Below, piece by piece: positions 46,253-56,015 of a DNA stretch of 64,000 nt. Each line of letters starts with the position of its first letter. Position 1 is the first letter of the stretch. The notes below the pieces were generated by a model. It was not told where the DNA came from. It did not search any database and saw nothing but the letters and a program-made list of their open reading frames with translations. A program made the position numbers and the translations under genes. Origin of the DNA: Micrococcus lacusdianchii (lineage in GTDB: Bacteria > Actinomycetota > Actinomycetes > Actinomycetales > Micrococcaceae); contig NZ_JAKNUW010000011.1 in NCBI RefSeq assembly GCF_023155805.1, forward strand, positions 1-64,000, given 5' to 3'.

Positions 46253-46888
46253 ATGAGCGCACAGGCGCGGATGGACGGGGCCCCGGCGGCGTGGCAGCAG
46301 GCAGAGGCCGCCCCCGGGCGACGCCCCTCCCAGCGCACCCCGCTGGCCGTGGTCCCCGCGCCCCTGCCCCGGTCGGGCTCCGGCGTGGCGGTGCTGTGCG
46401 CCGTCGTCCTCCTCGTGGCGCTGGCCCTGGTGCTCGTCATGAACATCAGCATGTCCAACCGCCAGTACGCTCTGATCGACCTGCGCGACCGCCAGGTGGA
46501 GGTCACCGAGGCCAACGAGCGCCTGGCGGAGCAGGTCGGGTACCTCGACGCGCCACAGAACCTCGCGGCCCGCGCCGACGCCCTCGGGATGGTCCCCGCC
46601 GCCGGCGCGGGCATCGTGGACGCCTCCTCCGGGCAGATCGCCCCGGCCACCGCGCGTGGCGAGGCGGCCGGCCTGGTCACCGCGCACGTGGGGCCGCCGG
46701 CCGACGCGGACGAGGCCCGCCAGGGGCTGGCCGCCTCCGCGGCCGCCCAGGCCGAGCTCGCCGGCCCCCGCACCCTGACCCCGGAGGAGGCCGCGGCGGC
46801 CGCGTCCGGGTCCGCCGCCCCCGCCGTCGAGGGGGGCGCAGGCACGCCGGGCCCCGCCGAGCCGACCGACGGGTCCGACGAGCACTGA
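46253..46888 (+). CDS. ftsL: FtsL-like cell division protein
   Basis: A bitopic membrane protein of about 211 aa. A cytoplasmic lead precedes one transmembrane helix (VAVLCAVVLLVALALVLVM), then a short coiled coil (LIDLRDRQVEVTEANERLAEQ) that would pair with DivIC/FtsB. The C-terminal 90 residues are Ala-rich, acidic and low in complexity. I chose the ATG at 46253 because GAGGAGG lies 5 bases before it. An ATG at 46229 in the same frame overlaps the rsmH stop and is also possible. The stop overlaps ftsI (TGATG). Confidence 0.85.
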   Translation: MSAQARMDGAPAAWQQAEAAPGRRPSQRTPLAVVPAPLPRSGSGVAVLCAVVLLVALALVLVMNISMSNRQYALIDLRDRQVEVTEANERLAEQVGYLDAPQNLAARADALGMVPAAGAGIVDASSGQIAPATARGEAAGLVTAHVGPPADADEARQGLAASAAAQAELAGPRTLTPEEAAAAASGSAAPAVEGGAGTPGPAEPTDGSDEH

Positions 46889-48702
46889 TGGCAGGTCCGG
46901 ACCCCCGCGGCTCGACCACCGTCCCCGCCCCCGGAGACCTCGGCCTCCGCAGCCGCGCCGCCATGCTGGCCCTCGTGGCGCTGCTCCTGCTCCTCGGGCT
47001 GCGCCTCGTCTGGGTGCAGGGCGTCGACCCCACCGGCCAGGCCGCCGCGGCCATGGACGAGCGGCTCACCACGCAGGAGATCCGCCCCGAGCGCGGCGCG
47101 ATCACGGACCGTGACGGGCACATCCTGGCCGAGAGCGTGAGACGCTACGACATCGTGGCCGACCAGCGGATCGTCAAGGACTTCAAGGAGTACGACGTGG
47201 AGCGCCGCGAGCAGGTGCTCGTGGACGTCGGCTCCCGCCTGGCGACCCTGGCCGACGTGCTGGACATGCCGGAGGAGGAGGTCCGTGCTCGGACCCTCGG
47301 CTCGAGCCCCTACTCGGTGGTGAAGGCCTCGGTGACCCCGGAGGTCCGCGACCGCGTCATGGCGCTGAACCTGCCGGGGGTCCTCGCGGAGGCCGTCGAC
47401 CGGCGCACCTACCCCAACGGCGCCGTGGCCGGCGGCGTCCTGGGGTTCATGGGCCGGGACGGCGTGCCGCTGGAGGGCCTGGAGAAGAGCCAGGACGAGG
47501 TCCTCTCCGGCACGCCCGGCGAGCGGAGCTTCGAGGTGGGTGCGGACGGGATCCGGATCCCCATCGCCGAGCAGGAGGTCACCCCCGCCGTCGACGGCGC
47601 CGACCTGCGGCTCACCCTGGACAAGGACGCCCAGTGGTACGCCCAGGAGGCGGTGGCGGCGCTCGCGGAGAAGCACGATGCGGAGTGGGCGAACGCCGTG
47701 GTGATGGACGTGCGCACCGGGGAGCTGCTGGTGCTGGCCGACTCCACCACCGTGGACCCGGGCGACCCCTCGGCGACCCCGGCGGAGTTCCGCACGGCCA
47801 CGGTGGTGCGCACCCCGTACGAGCCCGGCTCGACGGGCAAGGCCGTGACGATGGCCGCGGCGATCGACGCGACGGACCTCACCGCGCACTCCGGGTTCGA
47901 GGTGCCGGACCGGCTCGAGTTCCCGGGGCAGCCCCCGATCCGCGATGCCTCCTCGCATGCCACCTTCGAGATGACCGTGGCGGGCATCTTCGCCCGCTCC
48001 TACAACACGGGCACCGTGCAGATCGCCGAGAGGCTGTCGGATGAGCGGCGCCACGAGTACATGCGGGCCTTCGGCATCGGTGGACCGATCGAGCTCGGCC
48101 TGCCCTACCCCGCCACCAGCGTCCTGCAGGAGCCGGAGGACTGGGACGGGCGGCAGCGCCTGGTGAACGCGTTCGGGCAGGGCTACACCGTGACCACCGT
48201 GCACACCGCCCAGCAGTTCCAGGCCCTGGCCAACGGCGGCGTCCTGGAGCCGGCCCGCCTGATCCGGTCCACGGTGGACGCCGACGGCGCCGAGCACCGC
48301 TGGCCGGCCGCGGCCGAGCCCCGCCGGGTGGTCTCCGAGGACACCGCCCGGCAGATGCTCGGGATGATGGAGACGGTGGTGACCCAGGGCACCAGCGGGA
48401 CCGCCGCGATCCCCGGCTACCGGGTGGGCGGCAAGTCCTCCACCGCGCAGGTGGCGGGCCGCACCGGCACCTACGACGGGTTCAACTACGGCTTCACCGC
48501 CGTGGCGCCCCTCGACGACCCGCGGTTCGTGGTCTCCGTCTCCATGAACCGCCCGGCCTCGGGCGGCAGCTCGGCGGTGGTGGCCGCGACGGCGTCCCGC
48601 ATCATGGCCCATCTGCTCGGACAGGCGGGCGTGCCCGCCACCGGCGACGGCCCGCAGGACTACCACGTGTTCGTGGACGACCCGCAGGAGCGTCCGTGGT
48701 GA
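46888..48702 (+). CDS. ftsI: Septal peptidoglycan transpeptidase FtsI (PBP2b/PBP3 class)
   Basis: A 604-aa class B penicillin-binding protein. One N-terminal transmembrane helix (AAMLALVALLLLLGLRL) is followed by the PBP dimer domain with RPERGAITDRDG, then the transpeptidase. The nucleophile is Ser315 in STGK, and SYN is at 371-373. The third motif, normally KTG, is KSS at 516-518 (GGKSSTAQV). It cross-links septal peptidoglycan with FtsW. The ATG overlaps the ftsL stop. No PASTA domain follows. Confidence 0.94.
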   Translation: MAGPDPRGSTTVPAPGDLGLRSRAAMLALVALLLLLGLRLVWVQGVDPTGQAAAAMDERLTTQEIRPERGAITDRDGHILAESVRRYDIVADQRIVKDFKEYDVERREQVLVDVGSRLATLADVLDMPEEEVRARTLGSSPYSVVKASVTPEVRDRVMALNLPGVLAEAVDRRTYPNGAVAGGVLGFMGRDGVPLEGLEKSQDEVLSGTPGERSFEVGADGIRIPIAEQEVTPAVDGADLRLTLDKDAQWYAQEAVAALAEKHDAEWANAVVMDVRTGELLVLADSTTVDPGDPSATPAEFRTATVVRTPYEPGSTGKAVTMAAAIDATDLTAHSGFEVPDRLEFPGQPPIRDASSHATFEMTVAGIFARSYNTGTVQIAERLSDERRHEYMRAFGIGGPIELGLPYPATSVLQEPEDWDGRQRLVNAFGQGYTVTTVHTAQQFQALANGGVLEPARLIRSTVDADGAEHRWPAAAEPRRVVSEDTARQMLGMMETVVTQGTSGTAAIPGYRVGGKSSTAQVAGRTGTYDGFNYGFTAVAPLDDPRFVVSVSMNRPASGGSSAVVAATASRIMAHLLGQAGVPATGDGPQDYHVFVDDPQERPW

Positions 48703-48749
48703 CTCACGCGGCAACCGCACCGACCCCATCCGGCCCCCAGGAGGACCCC

Positions 48750-50492
48750 ATGCCCCAGACCACCGCTTCGAGCGGGACGCCGTCCCCGGCCGAGCAGGAC
48801 CTCGCCTTCCGCCCGTCCGCGGTGGTGCCCGTGGACTGGTCCGTGATCGCCGAAGCGCTGGAGGCCGCCGGTCAGGCCGTGCGGGTCCGCGGTGGCGAGC
48901 CCGACCGTCCGGTGACGGGCGCCGCGCTGGACTCCCGGGTGGTGCGCGAGGGGGATCTGTACGTTGCCCTGCCGGGCGCCCGTGCGCACGGCGCGAGCTT
49001 CGCGCGCGCCGCGGTGGACGCGGGGGCGGCGGGCGTGCTGACCGACGCCGGAGGCGTGCGCATCCTCGCGGACCTGGGCCTGGGGGACGTCCCGGCCCTC
49101 GAGGTCGACTCGGCGCGCGCCGCGGCGGGTGTGGCGGCCGCCCGCGTGTACGGGGGCGGCGTGGCGGCCGGCCCCGTGCTGCTCGGCGTGACCGGCACCA
49201 ACGGGAAGACCACCACGAGCTTCCTGGTCGCCTCGATCGTGGAGGCCCTGGGCCGGCGTTCGGGGATCATCGGGACCATCCTCACCCGCGCCGGGGAGCG
49301 GGAGGTGCCCTCCACGCTCACCACCCCGGAGTCCACGCAGCTGCACGCCCTCATGGCCCTCATGCGGGAGGAGGGGGTGGACACGGCCGTCATGGAGGTC
49401 TCCTCGCACGCCGTCGAGTACCGGCGGATCGCCGGCCTGCGCTACGCAGCGGCGGGGTTCACCAACCTGACCCAGGACCACCTGGACCTGCACGGGTCCA
49501 TGGACGCGTACCTCGAGGCCAAGCTGGGGCTCTTCCACACGGAGCGCTGCGACCGCGCGGTGATCACCCTCGACGGCGGCGAGGGTCCCCGGTGGGGTGT
49601 CGCGGCCGCCTCCCGGGCCCAGGCGCCCGTGACCACGCTCGCCCTGGGCCCGGCCGCACCGCACCCGGGCGCCCTCGAGCGCGAGGCGCCGGACGTCCGG
49701 CCCGACTGGGCCGTGACGGAGATGGTGCCGGACGGCCTCGGCCACCGCTTCACGCTGACCGAGACCGCCACCGGTCGGACGCTGCGCGCGTCGGTGGGCC
49801 TGCCGGGCCGGTTCAACGTGGCCAACGCCGCGCTGGCCGTCCTCCTGGTGCTCGCCGCCGTGGGGGAGGAGCGCCGCGACGAGCTCGCCGCCCTCCTCGA
49901 CGTGCCCGCCGGGGAAGGCCCCCTGGCCGCCGCCGTGCCGGGCCGCATGGAGGTCGTCGGCCGGGAGCCGGACGCCGTCGTCGACTTCGCCCACAACCCC
50001 GACGGCATGGTGCAGGCCCTGCGCTCCCTCGCCGAGGCGCGTGCCGCGGCCGGGCGGACCGGCCGAACCCTCATCGTCGTCGGCGCGGCGGGGGACCGCG
50101 ACGCCGCCAAGCGCCCCGTGATGGGGCGCATCGCCGCCGAGCATGCGGACGTGGTGCTCATCACGGACGACACGCCCCACTCGGAGGACCCGGCCCCCAT
50201 CCGCGCCCAGGTCCTCGAGGGCGCCCGGGCCGAGGCGGACCGGGCCGCCGAGTCCGGGCGGCACGTCGTGGTCGAGGAGCACGACGACCGCGCGGCAGCC
50301 ATCCGCCGGGCCGTGGAGCTCGCCCGGCCCGAGGACGGGATCCTCGTGGCCGGCCGCGGCCATGAGACGGAGATGGACTACGACGGGACACCGGTGCCGC
50401 TCGACGACCGGGTGGCCCTGCGCGAGGCCCTCGCCGAGGCGGGCCGTGCCGGGTCGAACCGGGTCAGCGGGGGTAAGGTGCACGGGTCATGA
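48750..50492 (+). CDS. murE: UDP-MurNAc-tripeptide synthetase (probably L-lysine-adding)
   Basis: A 580-aa Mur ligase that adds the third amino acid of the stem peptide. The ATP loop GTNGKTTTS is at residues 149-157, and STLTTPE and the late GRGHETEM segment are conserved. The substrate motif that reads DNPR in diaminopimelate-adding enzymes is D474-T-P-H477 here, so the arginine that binds the second carboxylate is missing. I chose the ATG at 48750 because AGGAGG lies 5 bases before it. In-frame GTGs at 48696 and 48699 overlap ftsI and are less likely. Confidence 0.92.
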   Translation: MPQTTASSGTPSPAEQDLAFRPSAVVPVDWSVIAEALEAAGQAVRVRGGEPDRPVTGAALDSRVVREGDLYVALPGARAHGASFARAAVDAGAAGVLTDAGGVRILADLGLGDVPALEVDSARAAAGVAAARVYGGGVAAGPVLLGVTGTNGKTTTSFLVASIVEALGRRSGIIGTILTRAGEREVPSTLTTPESTQLHALMALMREEGVDTAVMEVSSHAVEYRRIAGLRYAAAGFTNLTQDHLDLHGSMDAYLEAKLGLFHTERCDRAVITLDGGEGPRWGVAAASRAQAPVTTLALGPAAPHPGALEREAPDVRPDWAVTEMVPDGLGHRFTLTETATGRTLRASVGLPGRFNVANAALAVLLVLAAVGEERRDELAALLDVPAGEGPLAAAVPGRMEVVGREPDAVVDFAHNPDGMVQALRSLAEARAAAGRTGRTLIVVGAAGDRDAAKRPVMGRIAAEHADVVLITDDTPHSEDPAPIRAQVLEGARAEADRAAESGRHVVVEEHDDRAAAIRRAVELARPEDGILVAGRGHETEMDYDGTPVPLDDRVALREALAEAGRAGSNRVSGGKVHGS

Positions 50493-52003
50493 TCGCTCTC
50501 ACCGCTTCCCAGGTCGCCGAGGTCGTCTCCGGCACGCTCTCCCCGACACTCGATCCGCAGACCGTGCTGACCCACGTCACCCCCGACTCCCGGGAGGTCG
50601 CGGCGGGGGGCACGCTCTACGTCGCCAAGCCCGGCGAGCGCGCCGACGGTCACGACTTCATCGACGCGGCCCTGGCCGCGGGGGCCTCCGCCGTGCTGGC
50701 CGAGCGCGTGACCCACGCGCCGGACGGCGCCGAGCACCCGGCCGTGGTGGTCGAGGACGCCGTCCTGGCCATGGGCGCCCTGGCGCGCGAGGTCGTGCGC
50801 CGCGTGCGCGAGCACTCGCCGACCACGGTCGTCGGGATCACGGGCTCGGCCGGCAAGACGACGACCAAGGACCTGCTGGCCGCCCTGCTGTCCACGCAGG
50901 GGCCGACGGTCGCCCCCGTGGGTTCGTTCAACGGCGAGGTGGGCGTCCCGCTGACGGTCTTCCGCGCGGAGCTGGACACCCGGTACCTGATCGTCGAGAT
51001 GGGTGCGGACCACGTCGGGAACATCGAGTATCTGTGCGACATCGCGCGGCCGGACATCGGCGTCGTGCTCATGGTGGGCACCGCCCACGCCGGCAGCTTC
51101 GGCGGCGTGGACAACATCGCGAAGACCAAGGGCGAGCTGGTCGAGGCCCTCGGGCCGGACGGCGTCGCCGTGCTGAACCGGGACGACCCCCGCGTGGCGG
51201 CCATGGCGGCCCGCACCCCGGCGCCCGTCACGTGGTTCTCCGCGGACGAGGCCACGGCGGTGGAGGCGGCCGCGGACGTCGCGGCCGGCCGCGCCGCCGG
51301 GGTGGTCCTGGCGCGCGGGCTCGCCGCCGACGCCGACGAGCACCCCGTCCTGGACCTGCAGATCGGCACGGACCTGGACGCCCCGCGGCACCGCGTGGTG
51401 TCCGGCCTCACCGGCGTGCACCACGCCCACAACCTCCTGGCGGCCGCGGCGGCGGCCCACGCCGCGGGCATGGCGCCCGGGCAGATCGCCGCCGCCCTCG
51501 ACGGGCTCGGGCCGACCAGCCGCCACCGCATGCAGCGCACCGACCGTGCGGACGGCGTGAGCATCATCAACGACGCGTACAACGCCAACCCGGAGTCGAT
51601 GCGCGCCGCCCTGCGGACCCTGGCCACGCTCGGCCGGTCCTCTGGTCGGCGCACGTGGGCCGTGCTGGGCGAGATGCTCGAGCTCGGCGACGCGCGGGTG
51701 CGCGAGCACACGCTGGTCGGCGAGTCCGTGGTGCGCCTCAACATCTCCCAGCTGCTCGTGGTGGGCGCCGGCGCCCGCCCGCTGTACGTCGGTGCGGTCA
51801 ACGAGGGCAGCTGGGGGGACGAGGCCCACTTCGTCGACGACGCCGCGCAGGCCGAGAAGTTCCTCGCCGGCCGCCTGGCGCCCGGCGACATCGTCCTCGT
51901 GAAGTCCTCCAACGGGGTCGGGCTCGCCGCCCTCGGCGAGCGCCTGGCGAGCGCCGACGACCTCACCTCCCCGTCCGACCCCGTGAAGGAGACGCGACCG
52001 TGA
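50489..52003 (+). CDS. murF: UDP-MurNAc-tripeptide:D-Ala-D-Ala ligase
   Basis: A 504-aa Mur ligase that adds the D-Ala-D-Ala dipeptide. The ATP loop is GITGSAGKTTTKD, followed by GSFNGEVGVPLT and EMGADHVGNIEYL, which are typical for MurF. The C-terminal domain has NDAYNANPESMRAAL. The ATG overlaps the murE stop by 4 bases and the stop overlaps mraY (GTGA), so synthesis of the three proteins is probably coupled. Confidence 0.96.
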   Translation: MIALTASQVAEVVSGTLSPTLDPQTVLTHVTPDSREVAAGGTLYVAKPGERADGHDFIDAALAAGASAVLAERVTHAPDGAEHPAVVVEDAVLAMGALAREVVRRVREHSPTTVVGITGSAGKTTTKDLLAALLSTQGPTVAPVGSFNGEVGVPLTVFRAELDTRYLIVEMGADHVGNIEYLCDIARPDIGVVLMVGTAHAGSFGGVDNIAKTKGELVEALGPDGVAVLNRDDPRVAAMAARTPAPVTWFSADEATAVEAAADVAAGRAAGVVLARGLAADADEHPVLDLQIGTDLDAPRHRVVSGLTGVHHAHNLLAAAAAAHAAGMAPGQIAAALDGLGPTSRHRMQRTDRADGVSIINDAYNANPESMRAALRTLATLGRSSGRRTWAVLGEMLELGDARVREHTLVGESVVRLNISQLLVVGAGARPLYVGAVNEGSWGDEAHFVDDAAQAEKFLAGRLAPGDIVLVKSSNGVGLAALGERLASADDLTSPSDPVKETRP

Positions 52004-53130
52004 TCGGCCTGCTCATCGGCGGCGTGCTCGGCCTGGTCCTCACCGGCCTGGGCACCCCGCTGTTCATCCGCTACCTCGTCAAGCAGGGCTACGGCCAGCA
52101 GGTGCGCGACGACGGCCCGCAGACGCACAAGTCCAAGCGCGGCACGCCCACGATGGGCGGATTCGTCATCATCTCCGCGCTGGTGGTCGGCTACCTGGCG
52201 ACGCACCTGGTCCTGGCCCTGCTGGGCAGCGAGCTCGCGGGCCCGACGGCGTCGGGGTGGCTCGTCCTGCTCCTCACGGTGGGCATGGCGTTCGTCGGCT
52301 GGATCGACGACTACACCAAGATCGCGAAGCAGCGCTCCCTCGGCCTCACGCCGAAGGGCAAGATCATCCTGCAGGCGGCGATCGGCACGGCCTTCGCCGT
52401 GCTCGCGCTGCTGTTCCCCGACGGCCATGAGGGGCTCACGCCCGCCTCGACGGCGATCTCGTTCGTCCGCGACCTGCCGTGGCTCGAGCTGGCCTTCGCC
52501 GGGCCCCTGCTCGGGGCGGTCCTCTTCGTGGTCTGGTCCAACCTGATCACCACCGCCACCACCAACGCCGTCAACCTCACGGACGGCCTCGACGGCCTGG
52601 CGACCGGCGCGACCGCCATGGTCACCGGCGCCTACGTCCTGATCACGCTGTTCCAGGCGGGCCAGGACTGCGCCGGCGAGGCGGCCCCCGGCTGCTACGA
52701 GGTCCGCGACCCGATGGACCTCGGCCTGCTCGCCGCGGTGCTGACCGGCGCGCTGCTCGGCTTCCTCTGGTGGAACACCTCCCCGGCGAAGATCTTCATG
52801 GGGGACACCGGCTCCCTCGGCCTGGGCGGCGCCCTCGCGGGCCTGGCGATCCTCACCCGCACCGAGATGCTGGTGATCGTCCTGGCCGGGCTCATGGTGG
52901 CCATCACCCTGTCCGTGATCATCCAGGTGGGGTACTTCAAGGTGTCCGGCGGCAGGCGGGTGTTCCTCATGGCGCCGCTGCAGCACCACTTCGAGCTCAA
53001 GGGGTGGGCCGAGGTCACCGTCGTGGTCCGGTTCTGGCTCATCTCCCTGCTGTGCGTGAGCGCCGGCCTCTCGCTCTTCTACGGCGAGTGGCTGCTGCAC
53101 CAGGGCGGTCTGGCGGGGGTGACCCCGTGA
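52000..53130 (+). CDS. mraY: Phospho-N-acetylmuramoyl-pentapeptide transferase
   Basis: A 376-aa polytopic membrane enzyme with about ten transmembrane helices. It transfers phospho-MurNAc-pentapeptide to undecaprenyl phosphate to make lipid I. The Mg-binding motifs are WIDDYTKI and NLTDGLDGLATG, followed by FMGDTGSLGLGG. The early KRGTPTMGG is also conserved. The GTG start overlaps the murF stop, with GAAGGAGA upstream. Its stop overlaps murD. Confidence 0.97.
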   Translation: MIGLLIGGVLGLVLTGLGTPLFIRYLVKQGYGQQVRDDGPQTHKSKRGTPTMGGFVIISALVVGYLATHLVLALLGSELAGPTASGWLVLLLTVGMAFVGWIDDYTKIAKQRSLGLTPKGKIILQAAIGTAFAVLALLFPDGHEGLTPASTAISFVRDLPWLELAFAGPLLGAVLFVVWSNLITTATTNAVNLTDGLDGLATGATAMVTGAYVLITLFQAGQDCAGEAAPGCYEVRDPMDLGLLAAVLTGALLGFLWWNTSPAKIFMGDTGSLGLGGALAGLAILTRTEMLVIVLAGLMVAITLSVIIQVGYFKVSGGRRVFLMAPLQHHFELKGWAEVTVVVRFWLISLLCVSAGLSLFYGEWLLHQGGLAGVTP

Positions 53131-54698
53131 GCGGCGCGCCGACCCCCGTGACCCGTCCGATCGCGGACACCGACCGCACCCGTGACCTGTCCTCGTGGGA
53201 CGACGCCGGCTGGCGCGGCCTGCGGGTCGTGGTCACGGGCCTCGGGGTGAGCGGCTTCGCCGCCGCGGACACCCTGGCCGAGCTGGGCGCCGTCGTCGTG
53301 GTGGTGGACGGGGCGGACACCCCGGAGAACCGGGCGAAGGCGGAGACCCTGCGCATCGTCGGCGTCGCCGACGTCCTGCTCTCGGAGGAGGCCACCCGGT
53401 CCCTGCCCGCCGTGGCCGGCGAGCCCGCCGATCTGGTGGTGACCTCCCCGGGCTGGCGCCCGGACCAGCCGCTGCTGATGGCGGCCCATGCCGCGGGCCT
53501 GCCCATCTGGTCGGACGTGGAGCTGGCGTGGCGCGTGCGCGAGCGCGCCGGCCGGCCCACGGCCGAGTGGGTCTGCCTGACCGGCACGAACGGCAAGACC
53601 ACCACCGTGACCATGGTGGAGGCCATCCTGCGCGCCGACGGGCGCCGCGCCCTGGCGTGCGGCAACGTCGGCACCCCCGTGCTCGACGCCGTCCGCGACC
53701 CCGAGGGCTACGACACGCTGGCGCTCGAGCTCTCCAGCTTCCAGCTGCACTGGACGCACCGGATCGAGCCCGCCTCGTCCGCCGTCCTGAACCTCGCCGA
53801 GGACCACGTGGACTGGCACGGCTCCATGGAGGAGTACGCCGCGGCCAAGGGCAAGGTGTACGAGAACACCGCCGTCGCGTGCGTCTACAACCAGGCGGAC
53901 GCGCTCACCCGCACGCTCGTGGAGCGTGCGGACGTCCAGGAGGGCTGCCGCGCCGTCGGGTTCACCACGGACAGCCCCGCCGTCTCCGACGTGGGCGTGG
54001 TGGACGGGATCCTGGTGGACCGGGCCTTCCTCGAGAACCGGCGCCACGAGGCCGTGGCCCTCGCGGAGCGGGCCGACCTGGGCCCCGTGGCCCCGCGCCA
54101 CACCGTGGCGAACGCCGCCGCGGCCGCGGCGCTGACGCGCGCCGTGGGCGTCTCCCCGGAGGCCGTGGCGGAGGGGCTGCGCTCCTACGACCGCGGCGAG
54201 CACCGCATCCAGCTCGTCGCCACGTCCCGGGACGTCATGTGGGTCAACGACTCCAAGGCCACCAACCCGCACGCGGCGGGCGCGTCCCTGGCGGCGTTCT
54301 CCTCGATCGTCTGGCTCGCCGGCGGCCTGCCCAAGGGCGTGACCTATGCGGAGCTCGTGGCCGCCCACGCCCACCGGCTGCGCGCCGTGGTCCTGCTGGG
54401 CACGGACTCCTCGGCCCTGCGTCGCGCGCTCGCCGAGCACGCGCCGGACGTGCCGGTCCACGCGCCGCTCGCCGACGCCGAGGGCGCGGGCTCCCCGGAC
54501 GGCCCGGCCGTCATGGCCGAGGCGGTCCGGACCGCCGACCGCCTCGCCCGCCCGGGGGACACCGTGCTCATGGCGCCCGCCGCCGCCTCGATGGACCAGT
54601 TCCGCTCGTACGCCCAGCGCGGGGAGGCGTTCATCGACGCCGTCGCCGCGCTCACGGCCGAGCACGGCTGGGACGTCGACGACGCCCCCGGGGCCTGA
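53127..54698 (+). CDS. murD: UDP-MurNAc-L-alanine:D-glutamate ligase
   Basis: A 523-aa Mur ligase. The N-terminal nucleotide-binding motif VTGLGVSGFAAADTL precedes the ATP loop LTGTNGKTTTVTM. ELSSFQLHW and VNDSKATNPHA are typical for MurD. It adds D-Glu to UDP-MurNAc-L-Ala. The protein is somewhat longer than average because of an N-terminal lead of 30 residues. The GTG start overlaps the mraY stop (GTGA). Confidence 0.96.
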   Translation: MSGAPTPVTRPIADTDRTRDLSSWDDAGWRGLRVVVTGLGVSGFAAADTLAELGAVVVVVDGADTPENRAKAETLRIVGVADVLLSEEATRSLPAVAGEPADLVVTSPGWRPDQPLLMAAHAAGLPIWSDVELAWRVRERAGRPTAEWVCLTGTNGKTTTVTMVEAILRADGRRALACGNVGTPVLDAVRDPEGYDTLALELSSFQLHWTHRIEPASSAVLNLAEDHVDWHGSMEEYAAAKGKVYENTAVACVYNQADALTRTLVERADVQEGCRAVGFTTDSPAVSDVGVVDGILVDRAFLENRRHEAVALAERADLGPVAPRHTVANAAAAAALTRAVGVSPEAVAEGLRSYDRGEHRIQLVATSRDVMWVNDSKATNPHAAGASLAAFSSIVWLAGGLPKGVTYAELVAAHAHRLRAVVLLGTDSSALRRALAEHAPDVPVHAPLADAEGAGSPDGPAVMAEAVRTADRLARPGDTVLMAPAAASMDQFRSYAQRGEAFIDAVAALTAEHGWDVDDAPGA

Positions 54699-54740
54699 CC
54701 CCCGCCATCGCCCCCGCCCCGTCATCCGAGAGGAGCCGCC

Positions 54741-56015
54741 ATGCCGGCCACCGCGACCCGCGCCGACCGCAGCCCCCGTGCGGCGGAGCCGTCACCCCGC
54801 GGGGGCCGGATGGGCGCCCTCTGGCGGGTGCTGGAGGGACCTCGCGCCCTCGACGTCGCCGCCCTCCTGATCGGGGTGTGCACGGCCGTCCTGACCGTGC
54901 TCGGCCTCGTGATGGTCCTCTCGTCCTCCTCCGTCGAGGCCATCGGCAGCACCGACGGCTCGTACGGGCTCTTCCGCCGCCAGGCCCTGTGGGCCGTCGG
55001 CGGCCTGGCGGCGCTCCTGGTGCTGCGTCGTCTGCCCCTGCGGGTGCTCAAGAGCCTCGCCTGGCCGGCGTTCGGCCTGGCGTTCGTCCTCCTGAGCCTC
55101 GTGGCGTTCACCTCCCTGGGCAAGGAGGTCGGCGGCAACACGAACTGGCTGCGCATCGGCGGGTTCACCATGCAGCCCTCGGAGGCGGCGAAGCTGGCCA
55201 TGGCCCTGTGGGCGGCCGCGGTGCTGGAGCGCAAGGGACGCCTGATCCGGCACGTGCACCACGCCCTCGTGCCGGTGCTCCCCTTCGGCCTGGTCCTGGT
55301 GGTCCTCGTGCTGCGGGGGCGGGACCTCGGCACCGCCATCATCCTCACGGGGATCCTCGCGACGATCCTCTTCATCGCCGGGACCAACCGCAAGGTCTTC
55401 ATCGCCTTCGCGGCGCTGGCGGCCACGGTGGCGATCGCCATGGTCCTGCTCGCCAAGAACCGTCTGGTGCGCGTCCAGGCCTGGCTGTTCGGCTGCGAGG
55501 GACTGGAGACCTCGGGCGACCCCTGCTTCCAGCCCGACCACGGGATCTACGCGCTCGCGTCGGGCGGCTGGTGGGGGGTGGGCCTCGGCCAGTCGCGGCA
55601 GAAGTGGAGCTACATCCCCGAGGCGGAGAACGACTTCATCTTCACCATCCTGGGCGAGGAGCTGGGCCTCGTGGGGAGCCTCGCCGTGCTCGCCGCGTTC
55701 CTGGGCCTGGCGATCGGCATGTACACGCTCGCCGCCCGGACCACGTCCCCGTTCATCCGCCTGGCCACCTGGGGCGTCATGGCCTGGCTCGTGGGCCAGG
55801 CATTCGTGAACATCGCCATGGTCACCGGGCTGCTGCCGGTGATCGGTGTGCCGCTGCCGTTCATCTCCTATGGTGGTTCCGCGCTCACCCTCGCCCTCGC
55901 CGGCGTGGGCGTCGTCCTCGCCTTCGCCCGGCACGAGCGCGAGGCGCTGCGCCGCGAGGGCGCCCCTGACGCGCCCACCCCCGACCCGTCCGTCCGTCCG
56001 CAGGAGACCCGATGA
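54741..56015 (+). CDS. ftsW: Septal peptidoglycan glycosyltransferase FtsW
   Basis: A 424-aa SEDS-family membrane protein with about ten transmembrane segments. [19 protein letters not shown] and the late [11 protein letters not shown] are the family signatures. It polymerises glycan strands at the septum together with FtsI. A basic cytoplasmic N-terminus of about 35 residues precedes the first helix. GAGAGGAG lies just before the ATG. Its stop overlaps murG by 4 bases. A Cys pair in the large loop ([12 protein letters not shown]) may form a disulfide. Confidence 0.96.
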   Translation: MPATATRADRSPRAAEPSPRGGRMGALWRVLEGPRALDVAALLIGVCTAVLTVLGLVMVLSSSSVEAIGSTDGSYGLFRRQALWAVGGLAALLVLRRLPLRVLKSLAWPAFGLAFVLLSLVAFTSLGKEVGGNTNWLRIGGFTMQPSEAAKLAMALWAAAVLERKGRLIRHVHHALVPVLPFGLVLVVLVLRGRDLGTAIILTGILATILFIAGTNRKVFIAFAALAATVAIAMVLLAKNRLVRVQAWLFGCEGLETSGDPCFQPDHGIYALASGGWWGVGLGQSRQKWSYIPEAENDFIFTILGEELGLVGSLAVLAAFLGLAIGMYTLAARTTSPFIRLATWGVMAWLVGQAFVNIAMVTGLLPVIGVPLPFISYGGSALTLALAGVGVVLAFARHEREALRREGAPDAPTPDPSVRPQETR

